Position numbers and translations under genes: made by a program
The notes under the pieces: generated by a model
The model's database searches: none
The model's input: only the letters and a program-made list of their open reading frames with translations
Told to the model about the DNA's origin: nothing
Assembly (NCBI GenBank): GCA_025345505.1
Contig: JANVCC010000018.1
Location: 53,373,411 to 53,437,410 of the forward strand
Source: Todiramphus chloris collaris
Taxonomy: Eukaryota > Chordata > Aves > Coraciiformes > Alcedinidae
Length of the DNA stretch: 64,000 bases
Reading direction: 5' to 3'
Shown here: piece by piece, positions 1 through 14,270 of the stretch
Numbering within the stretch: the stretch's first letter is position 1
Layout of the letters: every line of letters begins with the position of its first letter

Positions 1-3000
1 AATCACAATCCATGCACTGGCACTCATGATAGCACTTAAGATATTACTTGGAGGATTTTGTAAACCAGATTATCAGATAATAAAGGGGCTGGTGTCAATA
101 GTCAAATAAGCTTTTCTTAACAGTAAAGGGATTTTAATCAATACCAGGAAAATAAGATAATAAAGGATGAAATGAAATCAGCATGAAAGGATTACTATTG
201 AAAATGATATAATAATCAAAGGCTCAGAAAAAGAACACACTTCTGAAATCCTGTTGGAGACAGTATGTGTACTTTTTGTTCCTGTACCATTACACACTGT
301 TTCATTAATCACATTGAAAAAGATTCTGCATATTAAACAATGTACACGGCGAAAGTACCTTGCTATTCTTCTTCTTTAAATTATCAATGAGAACAATGAT
401 GCTACAGCTTTATACAGCAGTTAAGAAAAATCAGGCTTCTGTCCTAATTCTATCAAAACATTTGGTCAAAGGTTTTAAATGTTGTTTGTAATCTCTCACT
501 GCTTTTAATGGCTCTAGTGCAAGAATCTGTTTTATGGGGGTTTTTTTTGGCCTTTTTTGTTTGTTTGGTTTTAATTATTTATTTTGTTATTTTTCAGCTG
601 TAGACTGGAATAGTATAGCATAGAGTATTTTGCAAGGATCATTGTGTAAGAACTGCCATACTTGTTCTTCAGCTAAAGTGAAGACCTTGTCAGGAATGGA
701 GTACCTTCTGGATAGATATAGTTAGTGGTTTTGACACTTTTGAAAGATAATGCCTATCAAAATAAAACTTTTTGGTAAGGTGCACAGTTGTCTTTTGAGT
801 TTGACTTTGAGGTCAAAAATCCATCAAAATGAACTATTTTTAAATCTCTAATGAATAACTAAAATAGAGTCTATCTACTCTATCCAATTTGTTGACTTTT
901 TATATTACGAATTTGGTAGTATGAAAGCAACACCCTGTCCCAAGTCAAAATGTTCGGAATAAATACTAAAGGGGAGATGACTCCCCTTTCTCACTTCCAT
1001 CATTTTGAGGTAGGCAGATTTCCAAAGGGTGTCTTCAAGGGCCAGCAATCACAGTCCAAATTGTCTTTGATGTGTGGGTGAATGCAGGGATGGAATATAA
1101 CAAGCCAGGCTCCCTACCCTAACAAGTGAGCACAAAGAAATACATCTATTGCAGCTGCTATCTCTGTGGATAGCAATAGGTATTTTTCTAAGCCTCTGAA
1201 GTACCTAAGACATGTTTAGTCAATACATGACTGATTAACCACAAGCCAATCTGGCTCTCACACAAAAAGCTATTCAATTACAAAGGATCATAAAAGGAAA
1301 AGAGATAAAAAAAATAAACTGGTTATTTACATCGAAGAGGCTCAAGAGATACTGAAAAATATCAAGTCTCCCCTATTAGTGGATCAAGTACTGATACAGT
1401 ATAGAATAACATAAAAATATACATAAAAGTGATTACGATACCATGGTTTTGTCCATTGTATGTTTTCTCTTTCTGTTGTGCTTGAGTGAGGGGAAACAAA
1501 CCTAAGTGATGCTCAGCATATACTAGAGCTGCTCTGAGAAGACAAGTATTTTGCTGACTTAAAAAATGTGTATGGAAAAAGAGGTCTGGAGAACAGATGA
1601 AGCTACTACCTAGGATAAGAATTTGCTACAGAAAAAAGCTTGATGAAGCAGTTTTGGTTAAGGAGGTTTTAGAAACAAGCAGGCTGTTAAGTGTAAATGC
1701 AAACAAGGTGTGTTGCGAGGTGTATGACATGGTTTAAATGTGAACTGAGGAATGAGGGACCTGAAGGGCATATGTTATTCACCCACGGAAAGGCCTTCCT
1801 TGACCTGCATCCAATATTGTACACCAACTACATTTCAAGTAAGACAAGGACAAATTTTAGAAAGCTTAGAGAAGGATTATCAGGAACATAGAAAGCCTTG
1901 CCCCAGGGCTAAGGGGAGGAGGAGTGATCTTGTTAACCAAAAATAGATTAGACATGGCAATAGTCTTGAAACATGAAAAATGGGGATTAATCTTCCACCA
2001 AAATAATGCAGTATTTAAATTCCAGGATAGGCATAAAAAAAAAAACCCAAACCACCTCAAAACACTCCCAATAATGAAGCCACAGAAGCACTGGAACCAG
2101 CTTTCTTGGAAAAGCATGGAAACCCTATGTAACTTAGGTACAGCTAAGTGTTCAGTATTGGATTGATGACATGACTTCTCCCTTATTTTCTTTGTTATTT
2201 CATTTCTGAAACTTCACAGAGAACATCTGATAAAGCAATACAAAAATAATTCATACATTCTTGATGAATTGTTTAAAAATGGTGATAAAAATTTTACAGC
2301 ATCCCATGCCTGTGCATTATAGGAGGAGGAGAAAAGCAAGTAAAGCCCATAAAGAGTCCTTTTCTAATTTTTAAAGTATGCCTTATCAAAGAATCTGTAC
2401 ATTGCTCAGAAGAACCGGTACATCATGCAAGAATTGGACAGTTTAGATTTCATCAAGAGTAGAAAAAGAAGCAAGTTTGAGCCACTGTTCAAAGTTTAGT
2501 TACTCAAAAGCAGGCTTGTGAACTTGTACTGCTCACAAAACCCCTGGTTCCTAGTAAACCTTAAGCATACAACAGGCTGAATAGGAAAATGAGGGATTTA
2601 AGCATTTAAGCACAGGTCCAAGAACTATTAGCTGTTTAAACAATGCTGACTGAAACACAGTTAAGCAAAACTCAATTCATTTACAAAATGAATTCTGGGT
2701 ACAAGATAGAGAAAAAAAAGTTTATTTATGGTCTTAGTAGAATATAATGACATAATGAGAAATGTTAAAAGACTGCGCATTCTAATGCCTGTTAGAAAAT
2801 ATTAATTTGAAAAAGAATTAAAATTGAAATGATAAATTTTTAAATCTTCTTTGCTTCAGTAGATTTCATTATCTAGGAAGTATGCTGTACGACATGAAAT
2901 GGACAACCTGAAAGGTCAACCAGAAACACTCAAATTTGCTGCACCAACCACGATTTGCTGGGATATATTTAAAATACACAAGCCTGACCAAGGCCATGTA

Positions 3001-3924
3001 TTGAATCAAGACATTTACAGTAATAGGCCTTTGGCAGACTAATACTCATTTTTTTTTATATAACACGGAAACCACACAACATGAGCACCATTACAAGATA
3101 TATAGCATATGGATACCATTAAAGCTCGATTATAATGAATACTTGCTCATTTATTTCTCTAAGCACTACTGCAAGGAATGTAGCAGCAGTTTCACAGATG
3201 TCAGCTGGAAATAGTAGCCTTTCATTTAATTTGCTGAAAGATTGTTCCCTCCTATTAACTTCCTCAGAAAGATGTGTCAGTGTAGTAACAATAAAAATGT
3301 AATTTTAACGTGAAGTTTAAACCAATGAAGGCAAACTTCTGGAACAAACTGCTTAGCTGGCTCACTAGCCTCTTTTTATTTCCTTCTCAATAGCTCTCAA
3401 ACTACCCCAACATTGTACAAGTCTCATTTTGCCTTTACCCTCTGCTGTATGGATTCCTGTGGGGACATCCCTGTGTCTATGGCATTTACCACTGGGGTTT
3501 TATTACTGCTTGTTGATTAGCAGCAGATTGCTTAATATAGAGCAAACCACCTATTCTGGTAAGTCTTTAAAAATTACATTGTTATACCATACTCTCTAAG
3601 CCAGGTCTACTCTGGTAGGTTATGGTGTACTATACTGAGCAAGGTCTCATCAAAAAGCAGTAAATGCAAGGTCACTCATTTTTTAGTGCAAGATTAGAGC
3701 AAGAACACCACATATTTTGGATGTTGTCCAGGTACATCCACCTAACTCAACACTAGGAAAGAGTCTGCATCAGCCCACTGGACTAAGAAGTCAGGCTGCG
3801 TGCTTTCCGCAACGTGAAGACATGCGGGTGAGCTCCAACGCTTCTCTGCCCTTGCACAAGTCAGCTTGTAATGAGTTAAAGGTCAATCAGAGCAGACATG
3901 ATCATGGAAGTACTGCTCATTGAG

Positions 3925-4300
3925 TCATAGAATCACAGACTGGTAGGGGTTGGAAGGGACCTCTGGAGATCAGAGTCCAACCCCCCCGCATGGCACAGGA
4001 ACACCCATGGCAGGCCACACAGGAACACATCCAGGTGGGTCTTGAAAGTCTCTAGGGAAGGAGACTCCACTGGGCATCCTGTTCCAGTGCTCTTGTCACT
4101 CTCACAGTGAAGTTTTTCTCATGCTGAGATGGAAATTCCATTGTTTCAGGTTGCGACCATTACCTCTTATCCTGTCACTGGGCATCACTGAAAAGAGACT
4201 GGCCTTTTCTGCTTGTCACCCACCCTGCAGATATTTATAAACATTAATAAGATCTCCATTCATTCTTAAGGCTGACTAGACTGGTATTAACTCTCTACTA
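3925..4300 (-). mobile_element. CR1 LINE 3' tail
   Basis: In the plus reading it begins TCATAGAATCACAGACTGG, then GGTTGGAAGGGACCTCTGGAG. That is the reverse complement of the CR1 3' end, whose terminal repeat is ATTCTATG-like. It continues through the typical ATCCAGGTGGGTCTTGAAAG and ATTTATAAACATTAATAAG blocks and fades near the CTGACTAGAC motif. About 375 bp; heavily 5'-truncated as is usual for CR1, and moderately diverged. It lies in intron 4 in the same orientation as MAN1A1. Confidence 0.93.
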
Positions 4301-4738
4301 TACTAATTACAAGTTATATGGCAATATTAGGGGAAAAAAAGAAAAAGAAATGAAAATATCAGAGTCAGCCTACACAGCATCCCATTATCACCCTAACACC
4401 AGCAGGCACCAGTAGCAAGAAGCACACGCACTCAAAGTGCTAGCCCAGCCATAACATTGATATGAGAATGCCATACAGTTAGTTGGAGCACGTACAGGAT
4501 TTTTGGCAGCAACTCATTGCAAAATAGCATAGATAAAATCCAGGACAATCTTAGTAGATACAGATTCTTTGGTAATCCTTATTTCTCCAAATGGAAGAAT
4601 TCGGCATCTTCTTTCATAGTTTATTTCTCAACATGAATATCATGCTGGCCATCACAGCAAAAAAAAACCCCAAAGATATCACTTGGAAAGGTGATCCTCT
4701 GTCATCTGTACACACAAATCATCAGCAATCAGGAGATT

Positions 4739-4782
4739 AAAAAAAAAAAAAAGTTGAAACTTTTTCTTAAAAAAAAAAAAAA
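4739..4782. repeat. Two adjacent poly(A) runs
   Basis: A14 runs at 4739-4752 and 4769-4782, separated by 16 bases (GTTGAAACTTTTTCTT). No retroposon body is recognisable. Confidence 0.9.
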
Positions 4783-5586
4783 GCCTTGAAAAGCCAAACT
4801 ATCTATCAAATCTGGAGAGAAAGATTGAGGCTTTGCAGTTAATGTTCCATATCTTTTAATACTATGAGGAAAAGCCACAGATGGCTACAAAAAGCCTTGA
4901 GGCTTTCATGTTTATGACTGAATTTGCTTTTGGAGGATCTCTTGGACTTCACTACCCATGTCAGTTCCGCAACCACCCATTTTGTCAACACAGCTGAATG
5001 GATTATAGCACTGAATATCACTCAGAGTTGTATTTTATCCTATGTATCTACAAACTAATTCCGTAATGTATACTTTTTTCTCAGTCATAATAGCCGGTAG
5101 TACATGAAAGCACACAATAAAAGTATAGCTGAAAGTTACAGCATGATCAAACTGATTTGCAGTACTGGAGTGCCTAATCCACTACAGAATGACTTCAAAG
5201 AATACAGAAGACACTTGAAAATATCTTGCTCTCCAAACAGCTGCATTTCATGTAACTATTTGTATTTTGCCACGTGCAAACTGCTCTTATTACTGCGAAT
5301 GCACATGAAAATTGTGTTACAGTGGTAAGAGCAAGAAGAAAAAAAGCTTAGCAAACTTGAAAATAAAACAATACAGAAAACTTAAGAGACTGACAAAATA
5401 CTTTGAAGCAGACAAAAATAATGAAAATAGAATTGTTCACAGCCACATGTCTAAACAGAAAAAATAATAAAAGCCATATTTGATATATTCTTCATTAATT
5501 TGATTTGTTTCAAAATTAATTGAGCAATGCAATAAACTGCATTGGTTTCAACTTTTTATTTTTACATACAGACCATTTTATTTAAA

Positions 5587-5599
5587 TTTTTTTTTTTTT
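5587..5599. repeat. Poly(T) run, 13 bases
   Basis: Thirteen consecutive T in AT-rich sequence of intron 4; nothing else is attached to it. Confidence 0.9.
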
Positions 5600-8500
5600 G
5601 CAAGATTTCAGGATCCTAAAATCACCTATGTTACACTGGCTGTGACACACAAATTAGAGGAAGGCATAAGAGGAACCACCATGCAGTCATCAGTATCAGC
5701 CAAAAAACCTCAGACAATAGTCAAGTTCCATTTTTTGTGTTTGTGAGGTTTTTTTGGGTCGGGGTTTTTTGTTTTGCTTTGATTTTTTTCTTGGTGTTTC
5801 CAGCAGTTATGCATAAAGCATACCTAATATGAGATCTGATTCGTCCTCTCTGCCACTAAACCAACAGAGTTTCCTAGTAGATCCTTTAAATTCCAAGGTT
5901 TTTATTTGATTAGAGCCTCAGTAACTCCTCCCTCATACCTTCCAATCCCTTATATATTTTATTGTCATTATAGAATAATCAAAATTTTTTTTCATTTCTC
6001 CCTAAAATCTTTGATTTGGATGATTCTTTGCTCAGCTTGCACTGGATCAAACAAAAGACATAGAAGGCTCAGCTTTAGTTAAGTATCTAAGACCAGGTTT
6101 GTTCTCAGGGCATGTAGGGATCACAAGTAGGTCAATGGTGCCAAGCCAATATCCACTTCTAGGAGCTTTTGTATTTAACCATAAACCACAGTAAAGGAAG
6201 TGGGGAAGACTTGGAGAAACACTTCAGAAGCTCACTCCTGAGCTGAACTAACTTGCTAATGGAGACATCCACATTGATTCCTTGACCTTAATTATTCACA
6301 AGCCCTTAAACCATAACATACCCACTATCCACCTATCAGTAAGATCAGATTGATTTAAACTCTATAGGTAATGCTTTCTTTTAAAGGAAGCAATAACTCA
6401 GGTAGCTAAAGCACATGTCCAAGACCTCAGCTCAATTATCCTCCAGCAAGGAGGTTCAAACTTATGCCTGCTAAATTCCTGGATAGCACCTTAAGTACTA
6501 GGCAAGAAGCCATTCTGGCAAAGGATGTCCATCTTTTCTCCTGTTGAAAAGGTGTCACAAAACAACCAAAAGGACAGATTCACTGAGATGAAAACTCCCG
6601 GCTTTTGTTTCCCCCAGAACACCTTCTCTAATGCATTCCTAATGAACACTTAAAACAAGAACAATGAAAGACTTAAAACAAGAGAAGCAAAAACCCCCGA
6701 AAATCTTATGTAGATAAAAGAGTTTATTTTTAATTATCTGTTCACTGACAGTGTAAGGATCCTGATTAGTTTTGGACAATTTTCAGAGTCTGATCTATGT
6801 AGATACTTTGTGCTTTTTCCCCTCCAAATGTTAAAAAACCCACTAAAGACAAACTTTATTGACAAGACTACTACACTTTGTTCACCAGTGTATTTTTGAT
6901 CAAATTTGATAGTAACAATACGAGACAGACTGCAAAAGAGCATTTTTTCTTATCAATTCCAATGCTAGGATCCTAGTTCTAATTTTTGTTCAGTAGAATT
7001 TGATTTCCTAAGAGATGAGAGGCACAGAACATGGGGTGATCCACAATAACCTTCACGCCTCATAAAGAAGTCAAGAAGGGCAGAAACACTCCCCCACTCA
7101 AGTCACCTTGTCATGCTAATTCAATACACCTAGGTAATTTCTATTTTCCCTTTATGTGTCTGAAAAACATGTATGGATAGGTTATGAAAAATGCAAACTA
7201 ATATGACCATTACAGTAATTGCATTGGTTAGGTTTATTAATTTGTCACAATTAAGTCAATAAGAGGTTTAGTAACACCATTATATTACTTGATTAGTTTT
7301 GAAAGTGATTATCCTAAGAACTCTATTTAATTGGAAGCATCTCAATTTACAGGGTACATTAAATTCTCAGTAGCATTTTAAGATTATCCAACATATGCAG
7401 GTCAATTACCAGTAATCACTGTTCCACACAACTGCTTCATAAGAAACTTCAGCGCAATGCTGGAAAAGAATAAAAGAGGGTTCTAAAAAATACAACTGAA
7501 CTTCAGTCCTGAAAGGCGCCATTGAACTTCAGTTCACGTTATTGTAGTAAAAGGCCAAATCTAACATCTAAATTGTTAAAACCATCCTAAAATGGAAAAG
7601 GTTATAAAAATTTGAGGGAAGATTAAAGAACAGTTGTCTACCTTAAAACAGATGATGATAATTTGTCAGGACTGCACTCATGCCCAGCTGCACATTAATT
7701 ACCAGATTAGAAAATTATAATTAATTTTCTTAATATCACTATACTGCTTTTCTTCCTTGAGCTAATAAAAACAGATTGCAATCAATCTTTGTTAATTCAC
7801 ACTGCAGAACAGAACTGCTGTAGCTATTTCCATATGTGAAAAGCACTGCATGCATAGCTCTTGGTGTAATACCCTGCCTAGAAGCTGTATCTTCTGACAT
7901 TTTAATGAAGTGTTGTAATAAGGCAAATAAATTATAAATTATGCTTTGACTTAATATAGTTAGTAGAAACACTACATAAGCTTAACAATGAATTTTTAAA
8001 GAATCTTCTTAGTGATAAAATTCAGAAGTGGACAGAATTTAAATGTATCTTCAACTAGAAAAGAGGTTTCTTAAAAGACTTCACTGCTGAAACTAAATTT
8101 CTTCATCAGCTGACTGTCATTAGAAAAAAAAGTGCTCTGTACCTCTCTGGCCTTCACAGGGCACAAATTGCAAGAAATTTTAAGAACTACTAAACAAACT
8201 TTATAGATACAGACTAAAGTTTCTCAGAGTTCTGATCAAGAGTATTCAGTAATAAACACTGCAAAAATAATTAATGCAGCATTCAAGCAGCATACATATT
8301 CCTGTGTCAATATCTGTATTAGGATGAGAAGGCATTTTTGTAAGATAGAAAGGATTATTCAAGCATTCTTCTGTGGGGAAAGAAGAATTGAGTAAAATCA
8401 ATGCCTTTTTTTCATTTTCCATTTATGACTGAAAGATCTTTTATTTCTACAGCCTTGCTGCTTAAAAATTATTTTCTCTCCTTGCTTCCCCTTTGTAAAA

Positions 8501-8883
8501 GATAAGAACAAGTGTAGAAATAAGAGAGTTACGACATCATGGCTTCCAAAGAGTGGTAACCTATTTTATTTTTATCTAATAGAAATCTTCATGTGGTCAG
8601 CTGAGATGGCAGAAAGGGAAGACTACATATTTGACAGCACATCAAGGCTGAAAATGTTTTGAGTTTGGGGTTGTTTTTGGGTTTTGTTAATGCTTCTAAA
8701 AGCTTCCAGGGGATGCTAAAAACCAAGTAATTCTTTATTTGAGAGAAACTGAAGTTAAGAAAAGGGAATTTTAAAGAATATATAGCCTTCAGCAGCGAAG
8801 CCAAGCACAACCCTTTTTTTCATTTATCCTTTCTCTTCAAAACTTTCCTAAAGGAGCCCAATTTGCCTTACACTGTTATGTTA

Positions 8884-8914
8884 TTTATATATATATACAC
8901 ACACACACATATAA
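8884..8914. repeat. Compound (TA)n(CA)n microsatellite
   Basis: TTTATATATATATA followed by ACACACACACACA and ATATA; short and compound. Nearby 8935-8946 has a further TGTATACATATAC stretch. Confidence 0.92.
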
Positions 8915-9208
8915 AGAAAACCTTAGATACATGTGTATACATATACACTCCCCACCCTTGAATGTATACTAAAATACACCTAAGAATAGCTTTATCATCA
9001 TACCTTCCAGAATATTCAAATACTTAAATATATTCAAGATTTTATGGAACAGTGTATTACATGCTAATACACTAGGAGAAGTATGATTTATTGGTCAACT
9101 CTTCCATGTTTTAGCCTACTACCTTAAGGCAGTAACTCTAGCATATGTCCCACTTTGGGTACTGCAGAGAGACAGAGAAGCAGATCAACTAGACAACCTC
9201 AAAAACTT

Positions 9209-9240
9209 GAGGGAGAAAGGAGAGGGAGGAAGGAAGGAAT
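9209..9240. repeat. Purine-rich (GGAA/GGAG)n tract
   Basis: GAGGGAGAAAGGAGAGGGAGGAAGGAAGGAA-type sequence, almost pure purine on the plus strand, in intron 4. Confidence 0.85.
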
Positions 9241-10512
9241 AAGGAGCTAAAACTAGTCATCCCAGAAGTCTCAGAAGACATACGTGGGACAACACCCAGC
9301 ACAGTTTCAAACATTAATTTTAGCAAACTACAAAACTGAAACATCTGAAAAAGTTTCAGCAAAGCAACCAATAGATCTGAAAACATGATGCATCCAGGAT
9401 TCAGATTCCTCTTACGGAAAATGTGGGGGCAAGGGCAGAATCACAGTTTGGTAGAAAAAACTTCCATCAGAGCTGAAAGTCAAAGATGTGCTTCTCCTCC
9501 AAAATAAAAATGGATTAGAAGAGGACAGCAAGCATGGAAGAGAAGTGGCAGGGTTAGAAAATACACAAATTAGAGCAGGATCAAAGAAGGATTGCAATAG
9601 TACTTGCTTTACAGAAAACATACGACTAAAACACACTGAATGGTCTCAGAAGCTTGTAATAAAAACTTTCAAGTTAGATTTAGGATTCAAATACAGTCTG
9701 GATGCTAAACAGACAATACGAGACAGAACTAAGCTGTTTTCCAACCAAAACCAGCACCATTATATGATTAACACTAAGATTAAGTAACAAGTACAGCACT
9801 ACAGGTATCTGTATTTAATGCTGAGATTACTGTTTAAAAACAAGGATGTGTTCTGTATTCAGCTGAGTCTATGAAGCTGGTCATAAACCTGAGAAAATAC
9901 AACTAATGATCAGCAGTTATTCAAGCAAGTAGTCAAGAATCTTTCCATCATTTTAAGATTCCTGAAAAGAAACTCAAATGCTAAACATACCTGAACAATT
10001 AACAAATAATAAACTTCAGTTTCTGTTAAAACCTAAAGCTAAAAATAAATCTTCATGAATATTCTTATTATTCTGATAGACTGATTTCTAGAGAAAAAGA
10101 GAACCTATTTTATGCTGATTTGTTATTTTAAGGCCATTCTAAAAGATTGAATGAAAAACTGCACTGAAAGAGTATCTGATGTATCCATGAAAACAGATAT
10201 GCCATGAATTTCAGAAGAACAAAAGGTGTAATAGGCAGTTATGACTAGTCAGCTTAAAAAGAAATGTGCTTATAGAAAACACCCATCAGCATTGGTATAA
10301 TGAAACTGAAAACCACAAAATTCAAGTTTCATAGTATTAATAAGATTATGAAGTACTATAAAGAGAAGTTTAAAATTCAGGTGAGTGAAACAGTTATTTG
10401 TGAGACATATGATGCATCTCAACTGCATCAGTTACAGTTAGGGTTCCAGCTGTCCAGCTGGGAGTTCATAGTTTGGATGATAAGAAACCATAAAATGATG
10501 AATAAAGATTTA

Positions 10513-10569
10513 CCTATACATACATATGTATACACACAGACATGTACATACACATGTGTGTGCATACCT
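10513..10569. repeat. Alternating purine-pyrimidine (ACAT/ATGT) tract
   Basis: Degenerate ACATACAT, TATGTATA, CACACA and TGTGTGTG segments over about 57 bases. It is a decayed dinucleotide/tetranucleotide repeat and has Z-DNA-type alternation. Confidence 0.8.
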
Positions 10570-11118
10570 ATAATGAAAGGTATTAAAAGGTTAACGTACT
10601 TATAGAAGTATTGAAGGGAAAAACTTCTTTTTAATGAGAGGAAAAAAAAAAAGAAGTTATCTTCCATGAAGAGGGTGGTGGAATCTGTTCTCAGTAACAA
10701 CTTCTGAAAAAATGTAGTTAGCAACTCTTCTTCACACACATTATTTTTCGGCAATAACAATACAGAGTAGCTACAAACATTAGTCACCTATTTAAACTCG
10801 TGCTTATTTTAGATTCTAAAATAGTCCTTACTTTTGACAAGTAAAAATACTGTTCCTCCAGCCTTGTAATGCTGAACAGGTATCATACTTTTATGCATAT
10901 TGTCACCAACACTTCAGTCAGAGAGTCAAATGCTTGGCAGATCTCAAACCCTACCACATCATAAACATACTTAAAACAGAGTAGGAAAAAAACAATGAGG
11001 AACCCTTTAACTTAAAATTACTATTTTTAAGAATGACATGCTCCATTTTAGAATTCATCCAGGTAGAAGTATTAAAGCAATTCACGCTATAGTACCCAAA
11101 CAGAACACTTGGTAAATG

Positions 11119-11131
11119 CCCCCCCCCCCCC
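11119..11131. repeat. Poly(C) run, 13 bases
   Basis: Thirteen consecutive C followed by GCCC in an otherwise AT-rich neighbourhood. On the gene-sense strand this is a G run. Confidence 0.97.
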
Positions 11132-13268
11132 GCCCTTCTCATGGCCATTTAAAGAGTTCCCTAATGAACTATGGAGTGAAGGGTTTTGCAGGCAATATCC
11201 CACAAATCTATGTACATTGTAACAAATACAAAGTGAATAATTCCTAAGTGTCTTCACAATTTGTCATTTGGAAAATTCTTAGGAGAAACAATTGTAGTAC
11301 AATTATTATTTTTAGATGAAGTGTTTCCCTGAGGTGACTAGAATTGTGGTGGAAGCAAATGAGAAGTGCTTGTATTTTTTTAATTTTACTTTATTTTTTT
11401 ATTTATTTAATGAAACATGAATTCTATACAGATTTATTTTCTTCCTTCTAAAGGAAGCCTCTTCCAGCAGTCACATTTTGCCTATTAGGAAATTATAATT
11501 TACTGGACATAGATTAAAATTAAGACATACACAATACAAGTAATTAAAAGGGAAATGATGTTTAACTAGTGCAAAGATTAATGGGCACATATTTAAGATT
11601 ATTATTATTTGTTATTATATTATGCCTACATAAGATGCTGGAGTCTCCAGCACAATCAATACGGTCAAGGAAGGGCGGCTCGTTGGGCCAGTCACTAGGC
11701 ATTTATTTCAGGGCAAGGCAACGGCTCCTCAAACTACTTTGTAGTGCCTGGACCCCTAATAGACCTCACAGGAGCCAGTTCCTGCTGCACTGCTAAAATA
11801 TACAAACACATCTCATCTTGCGCTGACTGAGCCTCACCCTGTGCATCTTCACTTTCAACTCCAACTCTCAAATGTGTTTGTCAATTCAGTACCATCATTA
11901 AAACTCAAGGGCTCTCTTGCTTCTCCTAGGCAGCACAGTAACTCAGAATTATCTCCCAATATCAAGGTGATAGCGGCAGTTATCCAGCCAAAGCAAGAAC
12001 TCAAGCAACACCTACATCTGCATACTAATTTGTAAAATTCTGTTTTCAATAAATTCCATTTCAAAATCTTGCAGGCACATTTGTTTGGGGAGCAAGAGCA
12101 GTTTTGACTATCGGGAAACAAAATTAGGATCTGACACAACTTTCCCATGCCCGTCACTATGTTTCACCCGATGTCGCTATGTTTCAGCCAGAACCTGGTT
12201 AATTTACAATCAGACTAGTGAAAAATTGGAAGCACCTGGTTGGTACACATCATCTATTGGTGCGTGCCATATGTGACCAGAGTGAACTCCCTACTCCCAA
12301 TTTCTGCTAGGAGAAACCACAGAATAGTTCAATCTGTGTACCTGGGCTCAAATCCCTTCCCCTTAACAGCACAGAAAATTTTCGAATCTTCTTTGTAAGT
12401 AACACACAAAAAACCCCATTTGCCTTTCTTTTTAATCCATCAAGACAAAAAATTATTATAGCTGGGAAAGTTTTGATACCTTGAAGAGAGTGTGTGCTGT
12501 GGAGGGAGGCAAAACACATGAAGTGAAGACCAAGAATGTCATGTAACCTGATGGTCTGTCTGGCAAAAGGTTTGTTTTGCTTTATAAAAGAACATTACCT
12601 ATTGTTAGCACCACAGAGATCTACAAAGTGTTTGCAATCATATATTTTATTCTGAGGAATCACATTACTAATACTCACACAGGATTTTATGCAGATAAAT
12701 ATTATGATAATTTTGAACTTGTAAGTGCTTATATCATTTTACAGTGAACTAATAAACTGTGGGCAAAGAATTAGTGTTTAAACTTAGAATCTGGGACTAG
12801 AATCCCTTTCCTTTTGGCTATGAAGAAAGCAATTGAATGGAGAAAGATATTTTGCAGTACCAATAATAGGTCCCAAATCCTTCCTGTGTTATTGCCAAAG
12901 GGCAGCCTCCCACACAAATTCAGCGTTACAATATTGAATTGAAGCTGCTGTTTGAATAACACAGCTTAACATTACGGGCTATCACCAAAATAATATTTTT
13001 CTTGGTTCCTTTTTTTTTTCCCCCAACAACCAGATATGTTCCTCAGACATATTTGTCTGGTATTTTTGTAGCGAGATTTTTTTTTGTTTCACTGCTCAAT
13101 AGCAAATCAGATACAACCACAGGTGAAAAGTGTCTATCCTGAAAACTGCACTGACATGTACTGGTACCTACAGTGAGAAAGTCTAATCAGGTCAATTTTT
13201 TTAATTTTATGTTTGACCATGGAAGAATTATTTATGGAAACTCAAAGGAAAAAAGGAAACCTGTCTGA

Positions 13269-13335
13269 TTTGCTTTGTTTTGGGGTTTTTTTTTTTGTTT
13301 TGTTTTGTTTTTTGTTTGGTGGTTTGTTTGCTTTT
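13269..13335. repeat. T/G low-complexity tract (TTTTG)n
   Basis: Repeated TTTTG, TTTTTG and GGTTTG words over about 65 bases. A similar tract is at 50641-50680. On the gene strand these are A/C-rich. Confidence 0.85.
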
Positions 13336-14252
13336 TTAATGAAATAAGTAGTTCCTTTGATTCTTACTGAATATAAAGCACTAGTCACATGATGCAGAAC
13401 TGGGTTGTCATTTCAGGTAAGACAAATATATGGCAAGCAATTTGCTTATTCTGGCGTTGTAACATGCTCTAAAGCAATGAAATTGATAATCAGGTGACCG
13501 ATTAACATGGCGATATCAAAATGCCCAAAGCACAGAACTATTTTCAAGTTTATTTTGCATTCAGTACTGACTCAAGAAATAAAAACTTGTTTATGAATAA
13601 TGCAATGAACCAGTGGGTTAACCAGCACCTGAAAACAGCAGTAATGAAAAAATGTACCCTTTGCTGAAATCATCTTTATCGCTAGTTACTTAGAATGGAA
13701 TTCATTTCCTCAACTCAAAAAGTCAGTTCTTTCAACTTTTTGCCTAAGGTCTTCTTTTGTCAATGGAAAGAGATCAGTATGTCTAGAAGGCAAATGGTTC
13801 TATGCCAAAAAATATTTTAACACCGGACAAATAATTTTTATATAGGTAAAGTTCAGCTAGGATTTATCTCTCTGTATCCAGCACTAACACAGATTCACAC
13901 TGTGATCCAAATGCCTGAAGGAAAAAGTCTGGTTTCAATTGGTCTTTTTTGCTGCAGGGGAAACCTCAGTGTTTAACTCAATATCCAAATCCTTTTTGCT
14001 ACTATTACCACTTTAATTTATTATATCAGTGGAGCATTTGCCAAAACCACACATACAAAGCCTTTATTAAGCAAGCAAACTAGACTACGTTTAGGTTTTT
14101 TCCTTTAGGTAGATTTTATTTCTTCCTTCCTCTAAAGTAATGCCCAAGACAGAGAGAAGGGACAAAAATAAAGATTCCATCCAAACACAACTTTTCCAAG
14201 ATCCTACAACAACAAACTGTGCAGACAAATGTGATGAATAAACTTCAAAAAC

Positions 14253-14270
14253 TTTTTTTTTTTTTTTTTT
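14253..14270. repeat. Poly(T) run, 18 bases
   Basis: Eighteen consecutive T on the plus strand (A on the gene strand). No retroposon body is recognisable on either side, so I list it only as low complexity. Confidence 0.96.

Noticed and set aside
6913-6927. CAATACGAGACAGA word repeated near 9714
   Set aside because: A 14-base match is expected by chance in a window of this size.
12149-12192. Near-duplicate GTCACTATGTTTCACCCGAT / GTCGCTATGTTTCAGCCAGA
   Set aside because: A single 20-base imperfect duplication with no further copies; not a CRISPR-like array or satellite.
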